The translations under genes and the position numbers were made by a program. 34,429 nucleotides of DNA from DAOUAJ01 sp034433615 (lineage in GTDB: Bacteria > Chloroflexota > Anaerolineae > DUEN01), in the NCBI GenBank assembly GCA_034433615.1, contig DAOUAJ010000248.1, positions 1 through 34,429 on the forward strand, read 5' to 3'. Below are positions 1 to 8,112 of the stretch, piece by piece. Under the pieces are notes generated by a model. The model made no database searches. It saw nothing but the letters and a program-made list of their open reading frames with translations, and was not told the DNA's origin. How positions within the stretch are numbered: the first letter of the stretch is position 1; every line of letters starts with the position of its first letter.

Positions 1-384
1 GTTGATCGCCTGCGTCGCCGCCGCTTTACCTGGCTTTCCACGGACGAGGAGCCTGTCCAGCAGATCATACAGGCGTATGCCGGTGATGAATCCCCCGAGT
101 CGGCCGCCCTGGATGCGGAAAGCAGGGCGGAGGTGCAGGCTATGCTGAACATGTTGGATCCCATGTATCGCACGCCACTCATTCTCCGGTACTGGCACGA
201 TCTATCGTACAAAGAAATTGCTGAGGTTATGGAAGTGACGGAAGCAACAGTGAAAACTCGCCTGCATCGTGCCCGTTTGCAGTTGGCAGAATACATGAAA
301 TCCAACCCGCCGGCCCATGTTGGCCTCGTGCTGACGCCCCCACCGGCCGGCGCAGTCGTGAACAGTCCAACTGTGAGGATGTGA
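1..384 (+). CDS. ECF-type RNA polymerase sigma factor, 5'-truncated by window edge
   Basis: The frame is open from base 1 to a TGA at 382-384, so only the C-terminal 127 codons are visible. The segment YRTPLILRYWHDLSYKEIAE followed by VTEATVKTRLHRAR is the sigma-70 region 4 helix-turn-helix that binds the -35 element; the end of the region 2-4 linker precedes it. Region 2 lies outside the window. The anti-sigma gene starts one base after the stop codon, which gives the usual coupled sigma / anti-sigma pair. It probably directs transcription of the downstream membrane protein and other targets. The Pro/Val-rich tail after the helix-turn-helix is ordinary variation. The family call is firm; the ECF subgroup cannot be named from this end alone. 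Confidence 0.92.
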   Translation, partial: VDRLRRRRFTWLSTDEEPVQQIIQAYAGDESPESAALDAESRAEVQAMLNMLDPMYRTPLILRYWHDLSYKEIAEVMEVTEATVKTRLHRARLQLAEYMKSNPPAHVGLVLTPPPAGAVVNSPTVRM

Positions 385-385
385 G

Positions 386-937
386 ATGACGCATACAGAT
401 TACACCCTCTGGATGTCTCTGGCCCTGGATGAGATGTTGACGCCCGACGAGAAGCAGGCACTCTACGCCCATCTGGACATGTGCCCTGCTTGCCATGCCA
501 TATGGCAGAGTTGGACCAGCATAGATCAGCAGTTGCGCGCTGCCCCAATGGTCGCGCCAGCGCCTGGATTCGTAGCCCGCCTGGAAGCCCGACAGCGCGC
601 CCGCACGTTGCGCCATCGGGGTGCCATCGGCGCTTTGCTGTTACTGAGCGGAGCCATTGCCACCTGGTCAGTGCTGTTCCTGTCCGCTGCGTTGGCGTCC
701 ATCTGGTGGCTGGTGAACCATCCCCCTGTGTTGATCCCGTTCGTGCGCTTCGCCACCGTTGTCATGGACGCGGTAGCGATCTGGCTTAAGCTCGCGCGCA
801 TGCTGGGAGAAAGCCTGATGGCCCTGTTCAGGCAGCCGACGGTAGTGGTGTATGCACTCGTGATGCTCATCCTGGCGATGATCTGGATACGCGTGGTGAT
901 CTGGCAACGACCTGAAACCAGTCAAGCGACTGGATAG
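386..937 (+). CDS. Anti-sigma factor with zf-HC2 zinc finger
   Basis: This 183-residue protein starts one base after the sigma factor stop. Residues 29-36 hold the His-x3-Cys-x2-Cys motif (H29, C33, C36) of the zf-HC2 / ZAS anti-sigma domain, which clamps ECF sigma factors in the cytoplasm. Hydrophobic segments at about residues 78-100, 103-125 and 153-172 anchor it in the membrane, more segments than the single helix of simple ZAS proteins. Context and motif agree that it sequesters the preceding sigma factor and releases it on an envelope signal. The signal is unknown. Confidence 0.9.
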   Translation: MTHTDYTLWMSLALDEMLTPDEKQALYAHLDMCPACHAIWQSWTSIDQQLRAAPMVAPAPGFVARLEARQRARTLRHRGAIGALLLLSGAIATWSVLFLSAALASIWWLVNHPPVLIPFVRFATVVMDAVAIWLKLARMLGESLMALFRQPTVVVYALVMLILAMIWIRVVIWQRPETSQATG

Positions 938-984
938 TACCCTCTTGGGGCCTGCTGAATCTGCTGAGATGTGAGGAGGATGTC

Positions 985-2088
985 ATGTGGCGAACGCGTG
1001 GATGGTGGATACTGATTCTGGCGATCTGGATATGGTGGCTACCTGTGCCGATATGGGCGCAGGATGGGACGGGTGACAGGACCGTCTTCGGCCAGTCGTA
1101 CACCCTCCCAGCCGGCCAACGTCTGAAGGGCAACTTGTCGGTATTCGGTGGATCAGCCACCCTCGAGGAACGGTCGGAGGTCAATGGCAACGTCGTCGTC
1201 ACGGGCGGAAGTCTGACCGTCGCCGGCCGGGTTCAGGGTGACATCGCCGTGCTAGGAGGTAGCCTCTCCCTTCTGAGGACCGCTTACGTTGATGGCGATG
1301 TGGTGGTGATGGGGGGGAGCATCACTCAGGCAGAAGGGGCAATCGTGACTGGAGAGATCGTGACAGGATTAACCCTGGGACGCTCGGTGCCATTCCCGCT
1401 GCGCCCGCCGCGACTCCCAGAGATGCCTGATCTCACAGCGCAAGTGTCCGGGCCTGATCTGCTGGTGAGGGCTTTTCTGCAGGTGCTGGGGGCCTTCTTG
1501 CTGGCGGCACTGATGGCTGCACTGGCATTAGTGGTGCTGTCCATGGCCCCGCATGCCACCCGTCGCGTGGGAGATACGATCCTTGCCTCCCCTGCCCTCA
1601 CGCTGGTCACCGGGCTGGTGACACTGGTGTTGGGCCTGGGATTGGTACTGCTCATGGCCATCACCATCTGCCTCATACCCGCCGCCTTTCTGTTGCTGAT
1701 CGCGTTGCTGTTGGCGATGGTTTTCGGCTGGATCGTCCTAGGATGGCTCCTGGGCGACCGCCTGCTGCGAGCCCTGAGCATCAAGGAACCACACCCGTTG
1801 TTGTCCGGTGTGATCGGTGTGGCATTGATCACGCTGATCGCGCGGCTGCCCTGCCTGGGGTTCGTGCTGTTCGTAGTGGGAGCCAGCATCGGGCTGGGAG
1901 CAGTCGTGCTCACAAGAGCAGGCACACAACCCTATCACCCTCGGCTGCCGGCTGGCCCTTCATCGGCCGCGCCGCCAGTCTCGACCGATCAGACACCAGA
2001 GACACCCGCCTCCCCCGTCGCGACAGCCGGCCAGGAACCGGGGTTATCTGGGGCGGCCTCGGAGGAAGACGAAACCCCGATTCGCTGA
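985..2088 (+). CDS. Bactofilin-like (polymer-forming) head with polytopic membrane domain
   Basis: This 367-residue protein has an N-terminal signal peptide (Trp-rich hydrophobic stretch ending near AQD, residue 26). Residues 30-125 carry short Gly-rich beta-helix repeats (VFGGSATL, VVTGGSLTV, AVLGGSLSL, VVMGGSI), the pattern of polymer-forming cytoskeletal / bactofilin-like proteins, here placed outside the membrane. Hydrophobic helices follow at about 163-188, 204-250 and 275-300, then a Pro/Ala/Thr-rich tail. The spacing of 47 bases and the RBS GAGGAGG at 972-978 suggest co-transcription with the sigma / anti-sigma pair, so it is likely an envelope-stress effector or sensor. The exact function is not known. 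Confidence 0.78.
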   Translation: MWRTRGWWILILAIWIWWLPVPIWAQDGTGDRTVFGQSYTLPAGQRLKGNLSVFGGSATLEERSEVNGNVVVTGGSLTVAGRVQGDIAVLGGSLSLLRTAYVDGDVVVMGGSITQAEGAIVTGEIVTGLTLGRSVPFPLRPPRLPEMPDLTAQVSGPDLLVRAFLQVLGAFLLAALMAALALVVLSMAPHATRRVGDTILASPALTLVTGLVTLVLGLGLVLLMAITICLIPAAFLLLIALLLAMVFGWIVLGWLLGDRLLRALSIKEPHPLLSGVIGVALITLIARLPCLGFVLFVVGASIGLGAVVLTRAGTQPYHPRLPAGPSSAAPPVSTDQTPETPASPVATAGQEPGLSGAASEEDETPIR

Positions 2089-2128
2089 TCGCCTATCGCT
2101 GATCACCGGGAGTGAAAATGGAAACGTA

Positions 2129-2157
2129 TCTGCCTGGGTGTCCACCACCCAGGCAGA
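2129..2157. terminator. Hairpin between convergent genes
   Basis: A perfect 12-bp stem (2129-2140 pairs with 2146-2157) with a 5-base loop lies between the bactofilin-like gene and the oppositely oriented MFS gene. Read on the minus strand the stem is followed by a T-rich stretch, so it best serves the MFS gene but may stop both transcripts. Confidence 0.65.
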
Positions 2158-2194
2158 CATGCTTCCTTACCTGCGAGGACAAGATACGTTGCCC

Positions 2195-3499
2195 TTATCG
2201 CTCCAGCCCTTCCTGCTCGCGGCTGGGGAGTAGGAGAAAGAGGGAGGCGCTCACGAGCTGGAGCCCGCCAATGACGAACAGCGCGGCCTGCACATTCCAT
2301 CCCTGGGCCAGTGCTGCCCCCATCAGCGGCGCGACAAAGGAGACCACGCTCATCAGCATTTGGGCCGCCGCCGCAAAGCTGGGTTGCCGACCATCAGGGC
2401 AGACGGCCAAAAGCATATCAAACAGGCCAATGTCCACTCCAGCAGCCGCGAATCCCCACAACACGGCCACCGGCAATAACCACTGCATGGCGGGGGCCAG
2501 AGCTGTCAGCAAGGGATACAATCCCAAAGCGGTGCCGCAAATGAGAAGCACCCTTCGGTGGCCCATGCGGTTGGCCACCCGTCCCCAGAACCTGTAGCCC
2601 GCCACCAGCGCTACATAGCCCACAGTGCCCCTCAGCCCGATCCAGGTATCCGTCGCTTTCAGATCGTTCACCCAGTAGATGCTATAGAGCGCGACCGGCA
2701 TGTTGAGAGCAAAGCGATAGGCCAGGCTCGCCAGGTTGTAACGGACAAACTGGGAACTTTCGGTAAAGGGACGAAGGAAGGCCAGCACGCGTGCCGTGAA
2801 CCCCATGTTTGCGGCCCGCTCAACCCGGCCTGGATCGAAGGGGGGCACCCGCACCTGGGCGAAGTAGTAGAGATTGAGCACAGCCGCTACGAATGAGATC
2901 AGGAAAACGACCTGGTAGCCGCCAGGGAAGGGAACCCGGTCCAGCATATAACCGAAGAAGGTGACAGCACCGGCTGACACCATGCTCAACAATGCCCAGC
3001 GAGTCCCATTGAGCTGTGCTCGTCGCTGCGGGGAGACCGCTTTCTGCATGACCGCGGTCCAGGCAGGGATGTGGATCGCATTGGGGATGGATGTCAGCGA
3101 CCAAAGGATGACCACCGCGATGGGAATGTAAGCTGGAGCGAGGACAAAAGGCAACAAGGCGATGAGCGGATAGCTGATACGAGCGATGAAGGCGGTCCGG
3201 ACAGTCAGTTTGACCAGGTCGCTATGACGTTCAGCGTAAGCTCCGCCAGGGATATACGAGAGAATGCCGACCAGAGAAGGGCCAGAGGTCAGCATGCCCA
3301 CGATGGAAGGGGAAGCACCCAGGCGAGCTAAAAACACCGGCAGGTAGGTGAAGATGCCACCGTCAATCAGGCCAAACCAGGCCCCATTGATCAGCAGATG
3401 GCGGTAATTGTGGTCTTCTTCTGTCTCGACGCCTCCCTGCCATTTGCGCTTTATCTCCTTCAAGGGAGCCCAGAGCCTGTGATACTTCCCTGTATCCAT
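2195..3499 (-). CDS. Major facilitator superfamily transporter
   Basis: This 434-residue protein has about twelve hydrophobic segments. The N-terminal half carries LINGAWFGLIDGGIFTYLPVFL, and the loop after the second helix reads YAERHSDLVKLTVRTAF, a variant of the MFS loop 2-3 motif. A second basic loop (RFWGRVANRMGHRRVLLI, near residue 315) is the equivalent in the second half. The start at 3499 is preceded by GAGGT eight bases upstream. It stands alone, convergent with the upstream plus-strand operon, with no neighbouring enzyme to suggest a substrate. Family assignment is secure; the cargo is unknown. Confidence 0.88.
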   Translation of the reverse strand: MDTGKYHRLWAPLKEIKRKWQGGVETEEDHNYRHLLINGAWFGLIDGGIFTYLPVFLARLGASPSIVGMLTSGPSLVGILSYIPGGAYAERHSDLVKLTVRTAFIARISYPLIALLPFVLAPAYIPIAVVILWSLTSIPNAIHIPAWTAVMQKAVSPQRRAQLNGTRWALLSMVSAGAVTFFGYMLDRVPFPGGYQVVFLISFVAAVLNLYYFAQVRVPPFDPGRVERAANMGFTARVLAFLRPFTESSQFVRYNLASLAYRFALNMPVALYSIYWVNDLKATDTWIGLRGTVGYVALVAGYRFWGRVANRMGHRRVLLICGTALGLYPLLTALAPAMQWLLPVAVLWGFAAAGVDIGLFDMLLAVCPDGRQPSFAAAAQMLMSVVSFVAPLMGAALAQGWNVQAALFVIGGLQLVSASLFLLLPSREQEGLER

Positions 3500-3570
3500 T
3501 TGGCATCTACCTCGGTGAAGTCGTTACGCAATGCAGTCTGCGACGGTGAACTGCTCCCTCATGATCAAAA

Positions 3571-3663
3571 CAGCGGTCAGCCGTCAGCTATCAGCTATCA
3601 GCCAATGATGACAGGTGACCGGCTGCTAAAGCTGATCGCTGATCGCTGATCGCTAACTGCTAT
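3571..3663. repeat. GTCAGC / GATCGCT degenerate tandem repeat, copy 1
   Basis: The block contains GTCAGCTATCAGCTATCAGCC followed by three consecutive GCTGATC-type units and ends in AACTGCTATT. A related block at about 3728-3805 begins with the same ATGACAGG and ends with GACTGCTATT. The unit length of 7 bases and the irregularity argue against CRISPR. Confidence 0.7.
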
Positions 3664-3674
3664 TGGATCGCCGA

Positions 3675-3715
3675 AGGTCTCCTGACCGAGGCGAAAGGGC
3701 TCGGTCGAGAGACCT
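3675..3715. other. Long imperfect hairpin between two repeat blocks
   Basis: Arms 3675-3690 and 3700-3715 pair over 14 Watson-Crick positions, with one wobble and one mismatch in the middle, around a 9-base loop. There is no T run, so it is not a classical terminator. It may be the core of a palindromic mobile repeat or a structured RNA. Confidence 0.5.
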
Positions 3716-3727
3716 CGCCCATCGCAG

Positions 3728-3805
3728 ATGACAGGCGACTGGCGGTCTTCTGAACTGCGAAGACCACTGGCTGCTAATGGCTGACCGCTGATCGCTGACT
3801 GCTAT
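3728..3805. repeat. GTCAGC / GATCGCT degenerate tandem repeat, copy 2
   Basis: This is a diverged copy of the block at 3571-3663: both share ATGACAGG, GGCTGCTAA, GCTGATCGCTGA and a terminal CTGCTATT. An extra stretch of about 20 bases lies between the shared parts here. Confidence 0.6.
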
Positions 3806-4026
3806 TTTCAGGACAGGTTCGCTCCCTGCTCTTGGGACCCGCCTCTTGCCGGCATAATAGCATCCCTTCACGCTTTGCGTAAATTCAGGATCCCGTTCTC
3901 TCAGAGCTTCTCATCTACCTCAGTTGAGCCAGTCATACAAGGCTTGCGATTGAAGAAAACCGGCAAACCTGCCGATAAGAATAATGGCGGGGATGGTTTA
4001 GCAATCAAACTGTGGAGATGGATGCG

Positions 4027-4206
4027 ATGAGCAAACCGGTTATGGGGATTAGACCTACGCAGGAAACGAACTTGCAGGCTGACATCCGCTACTCGTCTCG
4101 CCATGTGGACCGGAGCGGAGCCAGTCACCCATTGCCAAAGGAACAGGCGACCTTCGCTGCTGCATTGGCTAAGGAAGTGGCGAAACAACAGAAGGGAAGG
4201 AAGTAG
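4027..4206 (+). CDS. Possible small protein, unrecognised
   Basis: This 59-residue frame starts at the third of three in-frame ATG codons (4012, 4018, 4027), chosen because GGAG lies at 4014-4017 at workable spacing. The product is hydrophilic, with no membrane segment and a basic C-terminus (KEVAKQQKGRK). I do not recognise a family. It lies in a repeat-rich spacer and has no operon partner, so it may be a chance ORF. Confidence 0.3.
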   Translation: MSKPVMGIRPTQETNLQADIRYSSRHVDRSGASHPLPKEQATFAAALAKEVAKQQKGRK

Positions 4207-4264
4207 CGGATTGCCCCCACGCTTACTGACGCCGTGATTTTATCCACAACTCACTGCCCGTACC

Positions 4265-4293
4265 TGGACGTGCTCACCTCGATGACGTATAAT
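4265..4293 (+). promoter_or_regulatory. Sigma-70-type promoter of the TIM-barrel gene
   Basis: TGGACG (4265-4270), a 17-base spacer and a perfect TATAAT (4288-4293) lie 40 bases before the ATG at 4333. Confidence 0.6.
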
Positions 4294-4332
4294 GCCGTCA
4301 AATCTGCGCGCTGGCGCCAAGGAGGACACATC

Positions 4333-5085
4333 ATGGCAAGGATTCCGATCGCATTGCAGTTGTACTCGGTACGGGAGGATTGTGCCAGAGATTTGCCGGG
4401 CACCCTCACGGCGGTAGCCAGGATGGGCTACGAAGGGGTGGAGTTTGCTGGCTACTATGGCCGTTCCGCCACAGAGCTGCGTAAGATGCTGGACGATCTG
4501 GGTTTGAAGGTCGCGGGCACGCACATCGGCCTCGATACGCTGCTAGGGGATAATTTGCCCAGAACGGTGGAATTCAATCGTACCCTGGGCAACCGTTTCC
4601 TCATCGTCCCGGGGTTGCCAGAGGAGCGCCGCAACTCGCGCGCGGCCTGGTTGCAGACAGCGCACCTCTTCGACGAGATCGCCGAGAAAGTAGCCGACGA
4701 GGGGATGGTCGTAGGCTATCACAATCATCACATCGAATTTGTGCCGATGGAAGGTGAACTGCCCTGGGACACCTTCTTCGGTCACACTCGCCAGGACGTG
4801 GTGATGCAGTTCGATACTGGCAACGCCCTCCACGGTGGGGCTGATCCTGTTGTCTTTCTCGAACGTTATCCAGGCCGGGCACTCACCGTGCATCTGAAGG
4901 AGTTTTCTCGAACGAACGAGAACGCCCTGATCGGCGAGGGCGAGGTCCGCTGGCAGGATATCTTCCGGCTGTGCGAGACTACCGGCGGAACTCAGTGGTA
5001 CATCGTGGAGCAGGAGAGTTACGCCTTCCCGCCGTTAGAATGCGTGGATCGCTGCCTGCGGGCACTGAAGGCGATGGGGAAGTAG
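4333..5085 (+). CDS. Sugar phosphate isomerase/epimerase (xylose-isomerase-like TIM barrel)
   Basis: This 250-residue protein belongs to the AP endonuclease 2 / xylose isomerase-like TIM-barrel family, which isomerises or epimerises sugars and inositol derivatives with a divalent metal. Visible metal or active-site elements are EGVEFAGYY (beta 2), VGYHNHHIEF (beta 5), QFDTGNALHGG with the metal Asp, HLKEF and a terminal IVEQE. The ATG at 4333 is chosen over an in-frame codon 99 bases upstream because GGAGG sits at 4321-4325 and family homology begins with MARIPIALQLYSVRED. The gene is monocistronic, with its own promoter and a hairpin behind it. It could process the same sugars as the island further right, but that link is only proximity. 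Confidence 0.88.
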   Translation: MARIPIALQLYSVREDCARDLPGTLTAVARMGYEGVEFAGYYGRSATELRKMLDDLGLKVAGTHIGLDTLLGDNLPRTVEFNRTLGNRFLIVPGLPEERRNSRAAWLQTAHLFDEIAEKVADEGMVVGYHNHHIEFVPMEGELPWDTFFGHTRQDVVMQFDTGNALHGGADPVVFLERYPGRALTVHLKEFSRTNENALIGEGEVRWQDIFRLCETTGGTQWYIVEQESYAFPPLECVDRCLRALKAMGK

Positions 5086-5092
5086 CCATGCC

Positions 5093-5132
5093 AGTCCATG
5101 GGGACGGGCAGCGTTGCACGTTCCCATGGACT
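5093..5132. terminator. Bidirectional hairpin between convergent genes
   Basis: AGTCCATGGG (5093-5102) pairs perfectly with CCCATGGACT (5123-5132), and further pairing extends the stem inward. It sits exactly between the stop codons of the TIM-barrel gene and the convergent Uma2 gene. Confidence 0.6.
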
Positions 5133-5134
5133 CG

Positions 5135-5845
5135 CTACATCCCCTCTCCGGCTGCCTGGCGCCGCAATCGCTCCAGTTCGGCTCGCAGGCGGGTTAGCTC
5201 TGCCTCAGCCCTGTCGGCGCGCGCGGCCTCGGCCTGGGCCCGATTCATCGCCTCGTCCAGCGTGGGGACCGCCTGGCCGCTCACGGGGTCCACCAATCGC
5301 AACAGGCTCCCCTCCGGCCGCAACACCAGCCCCAACTCCTGGCTGCGCAGTGCCCCCTCCGGCGACAACGCGAGTGGCTGATAATATCCCCCCACTAACC
5401 GAAAGCCTTGCAGCCGGGGCGATAGATACTCGTCCAGTGGGTCAAACAGAAAATACTCCCTCACCCCCAGCATCTCATATAATCCCCGCTTGGTCCCCAG
5501 GTCCTCCAGCCGGCTACTGCGCGAGGTGATCTCGAAGATCACGCAGGGAGCAACTCCCTCTTCCCACAGTTTGTAGATTCGCCGGTCGTGCTTGGCGATC
5601 CCCTTCACCACGAAGACGTCTGGCGACGTGACGGCCGAGGGATTACCCTCTTCGTAATAGAAGAGCATGTTGGCGGCGACGTAGACCTCTTCGGCCAGGT
5701 GGAAGAAGTGACGTAACGCCTGGCGCAGGTAGATGATGGCGCTAATGTGAAAGTCGGTCTCCCCCATAGGCTTCCCATCCCTTTCAGGGTAATGGATTGC
5801 AGGCTGGACCGGCGTTACTGGGGCAAGCTCCGTGACCTTGTCCAT
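5135..5845 (-). CDS. Uma2 family (DUF820) endonuclease-fold protein
   Basis: This 236-residue protein shows the PD-(D/E)xK-like core of the Uma2 / DUF820 family: SPDVFVV (about residues 74-80), VIFEITSRSS (about 103-112) and a Tyr-rich LYEMLGVREYFLFDP segment. The last 45 residues form an Ala/Arg/Glu-rich coiled coil, common in these proteins. Uma2 genes are greatly amplified in Chloroflexota and cyanobacteria; their biological role is unsettled and nuclease activity is mostly inferred. The start is supported by GAGGTGAG just upstream. It is monocistronic with its own promoter. Confidence 0.88.
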   Translation of the reverse strand: MDKVTELAPVTPVQPAIHYPERDGKPMGETDFHISAIIYLRQALRHFFHLAEEVYVAANMLFYYEEGNPSAVTSPDVFVVKGIAKHDRRIYKLWEEGVAPCVIFEITSRSSRLEDLGTKRGLYEMLGVREYFLFDPLDEYLSPRLQGFRLVGGYYQPLALSPEGALRSQELGLVLRPEGSLLRLVDPVSGQAVPTLDEAMNRAQAEAARADRAEAELTRLRAELERLRRQAAGEGM

Positions 5846-5895
5846 ATCTCACCTCAAATTGACTCCAGTTGTAGAGAGAGGCCCTTCGGATTCTC

Positions 5896-5924
5896 AATTT
5901 ATCACACTGCAAGACAGCGGTCAA
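5896..5924 (-). promoter_or_regulatory. Promoter of the Uma2 gene
   Basis: On the minus strand TTGACC (5924-5919), a 17-base spacer and TAAATT (5901-5896) lie about 50 bases before the start codon at 5845. Confidence 0.5.
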
Positions 5925-5957
5925 ACCCGCTTTCTGCTGACACAGGGTTTCCGACCC

Positions 5958-7253
5958 TCAAGCGACCGCCAACTGAGCCGCGCGTTCTCTCTCGGCTCGT
6001 TCCCGCATCAGGCGGCGCAGGCTCTCGATGTCACGAGGCACCCAATAGGCGGCGAAAGCCAAAAGAATGGCACACACGATCCAGGCACTGGTGCAGATCA
6101 ACAAGATAGCATCGTGCAGGGATGACCTCACGGCGATGATGCCGGCCAGCAGAGGAGCCGTCGCTGAGCCGCCCTCCTCGATGAAGTACTGGACGGCCAG
6201 GGCCGTGCTGCGCACCTCCGGCGGCGTGATGTCGTAAATGGTGGAGATGACGTTGGGCGCGGCAAAGGGCATGAAGAGTGCCGTGATAGCCAGCAACACC
6301 AGGAATTGACTTTGATTCGCCGGGGGCGTCTGGAGAGTGCCCCACAGGAAGATGGCCCCCAGCAGGACAGCCGTCATAGCCAGAAGCAGCCGGCCGCGAC
6401 GGCTACGTTTAAAGCAGAAATCGCCCAGAACACCACCCACAAAGTAGCCTGCCGCCAGAACCAGCACAGCCACGGCCATCGTCGTCATCAGCTCACCCGT
6501 AGCGTAGCCCCGCTCTGTCTCCAGGTAACGGAAGAACCAATAGGTGATCACGTTCCACGGGAAGACACCAAAGAAACCCTGTGCGAACAGGAACAGCAGG
6601 CTACGTTTGCGCAAGAGGCTCAAAGCGATCTTCCGATCAAACCGGTACACCCCGACTTGCTCCAGATCGGCCAGCTCCGGCTCACTGCGCCCCCGCGGTG
6701 CTTCGCGAACGCCGAAAAAGATGAGAACAGCGATAGCGATCCCCAGCGAGCCGGTGATGTAGAATACACCTCGCCAACCGATGAGCTCCCGCAATCCCAA
6801 AGCGAGCACGGTCCCCACCAGGTAACCCAGCGGCCCGGTGAGTTGCAGGAAGCCGTAAATCTTCCCGCGCATGTGCGGGCCGAAATAATCGGCGATCAGG
6901 CTGTAGAGCCCTGGGTAGCTGGAGTCGTCAATCCCTGTGGAGGCCCGTGTGGCCAGAAAGGTGGGATAGGTTGGAGCGACGGCGCTGAGCCAGGTGGTCG
7001 AGCCCCAGATCAGCGACGCTAGGGCCAACAGCTTGGCCCGGCCGTAGCGATCGTAGAGGTAGCCCCAGAGCGGGTAGAGCATGGCCCCGACCACGATGGC
7101 CCCGGTGAACACGGCCCCCATCTGCGCCTCGTTGATGCCGAACGTCTCCATGATCGGCGTCGTCAAAGGCCCGATCAGGAGCTTGTCCGATTGGTGCAGG
7201 AGCATGAAGGCGAAGAAGACGCCAACGACGAACCAGCGGTAGCGTGAGCGCAT
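5958..7253 (-). CDS. Major facilitator superfamily transporter (ACS / spinster-like)
   Basis: This 431-residue, twelve-helix MFS protein carries loop 2-3 GYLYDRYGRAKLL and the later EVRSTALAVQYFIEEGG region. The motif GWRGVFYITGSLGIA after helix 6 resembles anion:cation symporters and spinster-type carriers. The start is set at 7253 because AGGAGGGG lies just upstream; the longer frame to 7334 would add 27 residues translated from a GCGTAAAACGT-type repeat. It follows the SnoaL-like gene on the same strand and is probably transcribed from that gene's promoter. The substrate is unknown; organic acids are plausible from the subfamily. Confidence 0.87.
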   Translation of the reverse strand: MRSRYRWFVVGVFFAFMLLHQSDKLLIGPLTTPIMETFGINEAQMGAVFTGAIVVGAMLYPLWGYLYDRYGRAKLLALASLIWGSTTWLSAVAPTYPTFLATRASTGIDDSSYPGLYSLIADYFGPHMRGKIYGFLQLTGPLGYLVGTVLALGLRELIGWRGVFYITGSLGIAIAVLIFFGVREAPRGRSEPELADLEQVGVYRFDRKIALSLLRKRSLLFLFAQGFFGVFPWNVITYWFFRYLETERGYATGELMTTMAVAVLVLAAGYFVGGVLGDFCFKRSRRGRLLLAMTAVLLGAIFLWGTLQTPPANQSQFLVLLAITALFMPFAAPNVISTIYDITPPEVRSTALAVQYFIEEGGSATAPLLAGIIAVRSSLHDAILLICTSAWIVCAILLAFAAYWVPRDIESLRRLMRERAERERAAQLAVA

Positions 7254-7274
7254 GATTCCCCTCCTGACCCAGGT

Positions 7275-7330
7275 GATGCGGGATGTGCAAGGCGTGAAAC
7301 GTAAAGCGTAAAACGTAGTTGCGCGAAGAC
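7275..7330. repeat. GCGTAAAACGT-type dispersed repeat
   Basis: Consecutive units GCGTGAAACGTAAAGCGTAAAACGT separate the two minus-strand genes. A related block occurs at about 9899-9960 (GCGTAAAACGTGAAAAAG, then ACGCACCACGCAACACGAACCACGC) and traces at 9000-9022. It adds a spurious N-terminal extension to the MFS frame. Confidence 0.6.
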
Positions 7331-7349
7331 GCACCCCGAGGCAGCCACC

Positions 7350-7763
7350 CTATGGGATGGTACCGAGCTGCCGCAGCAGGCCCAGCTCGTCCCAGTTGTC
7401 CCAGGCTTCCACAATCTTGCCGTCAACGATGCGCTCGATGGTGATCCCGGTCCATGTTACCCGTCGGCCGGTGGGGGGGATGCCCCTGAACTCACCGCGG
7501 TGCGTGCCCCGGGCGGTCCAACGGGTCACCACCTTGTCACCTGCCGCGATCATGTCTTCAATCGTGAGGCGAAGATCCGGAAAGGCGATACGGCTTCTGA
7601 CGAAAATCCGTTTGATCTGCTCCGGGCCGAGCGACCGGGAACCGTTGGTCCCGTGAAGAACGTAGTTAGCAGCGAAAAGCTCGTCCACGACGGCCAGGTT
7701 CCCCTGATTCCAACCTTCCTCAAGCCAGCGACGGACCACAGCCTCATTTTCTGCTGTAGACAT
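7350..7763 (-). CDS. SnoaL-like / ester cyclase family protein (NTF2-like fold)
   Basis: This 137-residue single-domain protein has the signature of the SnoaL-like polyketide cyclase / ester cyclase group: WNQGNLAVVDELFAANYVLHG near the N-terminus, FPDLRLTIEDMIAAGDKVVTRW in the middle and a late IVDGKIVEAWDNWDELGLLRQLG. These proteins adopt the NTF2-like cone fold; most have no assigned substrate. The ATG at 7763 is preferred over an upstream ATG (7811) because GAAGAGGA precedes it and the family begins at this point. It is the first gene of a two-gene unit with the MFS transporter. Confidence 0.87.
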   Translation of the reverse strand: MSTAENEAVVRRWLEEGWNQGNLAVVDELFAANYVLHGTNGSRSLGPEQIKRIFVRSRIAFPDLRLTIEDMIAAGDKVVTRWTARGTHRGEFRGIPPTGRRVTWTGITIERIVDGKIVEAWDNWDELGLLRQLGTIP

Positions 7764-7885
7764 GGTGTTATCCTCTTCAGTTTTACTCGCCTGGCACAGC
7801 GACTGGCGCAACTTGATACTCGATTTGGCTTGGTGCTCTTACGCGACGTGAAGCGTCAAAAATTTCCATTGACACCAACATGAAG

Positions 7886-7914
7886 ATTATACCGCACTCT
7901 GTTGGAAGTCTCAA
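7886..7914 (-). promoter_or_regulatory. Promoter of the SnoaL-MFS unit
   Basis: On the minus strand TTGAGA (7914-7909), a 17-base spacer and a perfect TATAAT (7891-7886) precede the SnoaL-like start by about 120 bases. Confidence 0.65.
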
Positions 7915-8030
7915 CATATTGCAGCTACGAATCAGCCTATTTGCTTGTCTCTGGATATGACAACGAAGCTCAGGATTAAACGAATCTGCGCTGATGACCT
8001 GACATGGCGGTGAGCGCGTGGCACCTTAAT

Positions 8031-8059
8031 TTGACAGCCGGGACAAGCGAGAGTATGGT
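8031..8059 (+). promoter_or_regulatory. Promoter of the GNAT gene
   Basis: A perfect TTGACA (8031-8036), a 17-base spacer and TATGGT (8054-8059) lie about 54 bases before the ATG at 8113. Confidence 0.6.
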
Positions 8060-8112
8060 TAGCCAGCTCTGCTCTCATGGTGAATTTACAGGCTATTGAA
8101 GGGGAAGGCGCA

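Larger units (their letters stand above)
3500..4026. other. Repeat-rich intergenic spacer
   Basis: No convincing gene is seen here. The spacer holds two related low-complexity blocks built from GCTGATC / GTCAGC units (3571-3663 and about 3728-3805), separated by a long hairpin (3675-3715). Similar units occur just after the bactofilin-like gene (about 2085-2104) and inside the EamA gene near 27340-27380, so this is a dispersed repeat family of the genome. Minus-strand ORFs in this area are translations of the repeats. Confidence 0.6.
7764..8112. other. Divergent promoter region
   Basis: The 349-base spacer between the SnoaL-like gene (minus) and the GNAT gene (plus) holds one good promoter in each direction (7886-7914 minus, 8031-8059 plus). 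I see no further gene, repeat or structured RNA in it. Confidence 0.6.

Noticed and set aside
3571..3805. Possible CRISPR array
   Set aside because: Repeat units are about 7 bases, irregular, with no spacers of constant length and no cas genes nearby.
4234..4332. N-terminal extension of the TIM-barrel protein
   Set aside because: The extension overlaps the promoter TATAAT at 4288-4293, and a good RBS directly precedes the ATG at 4333.
7254..7334. N-terminal extension of the second MFS protein
   Set aside because: The extra 27 residues are a translation of the GCGTAAAACGT-type repeat, and AGGAGGGG precedes the ATG at 7253.
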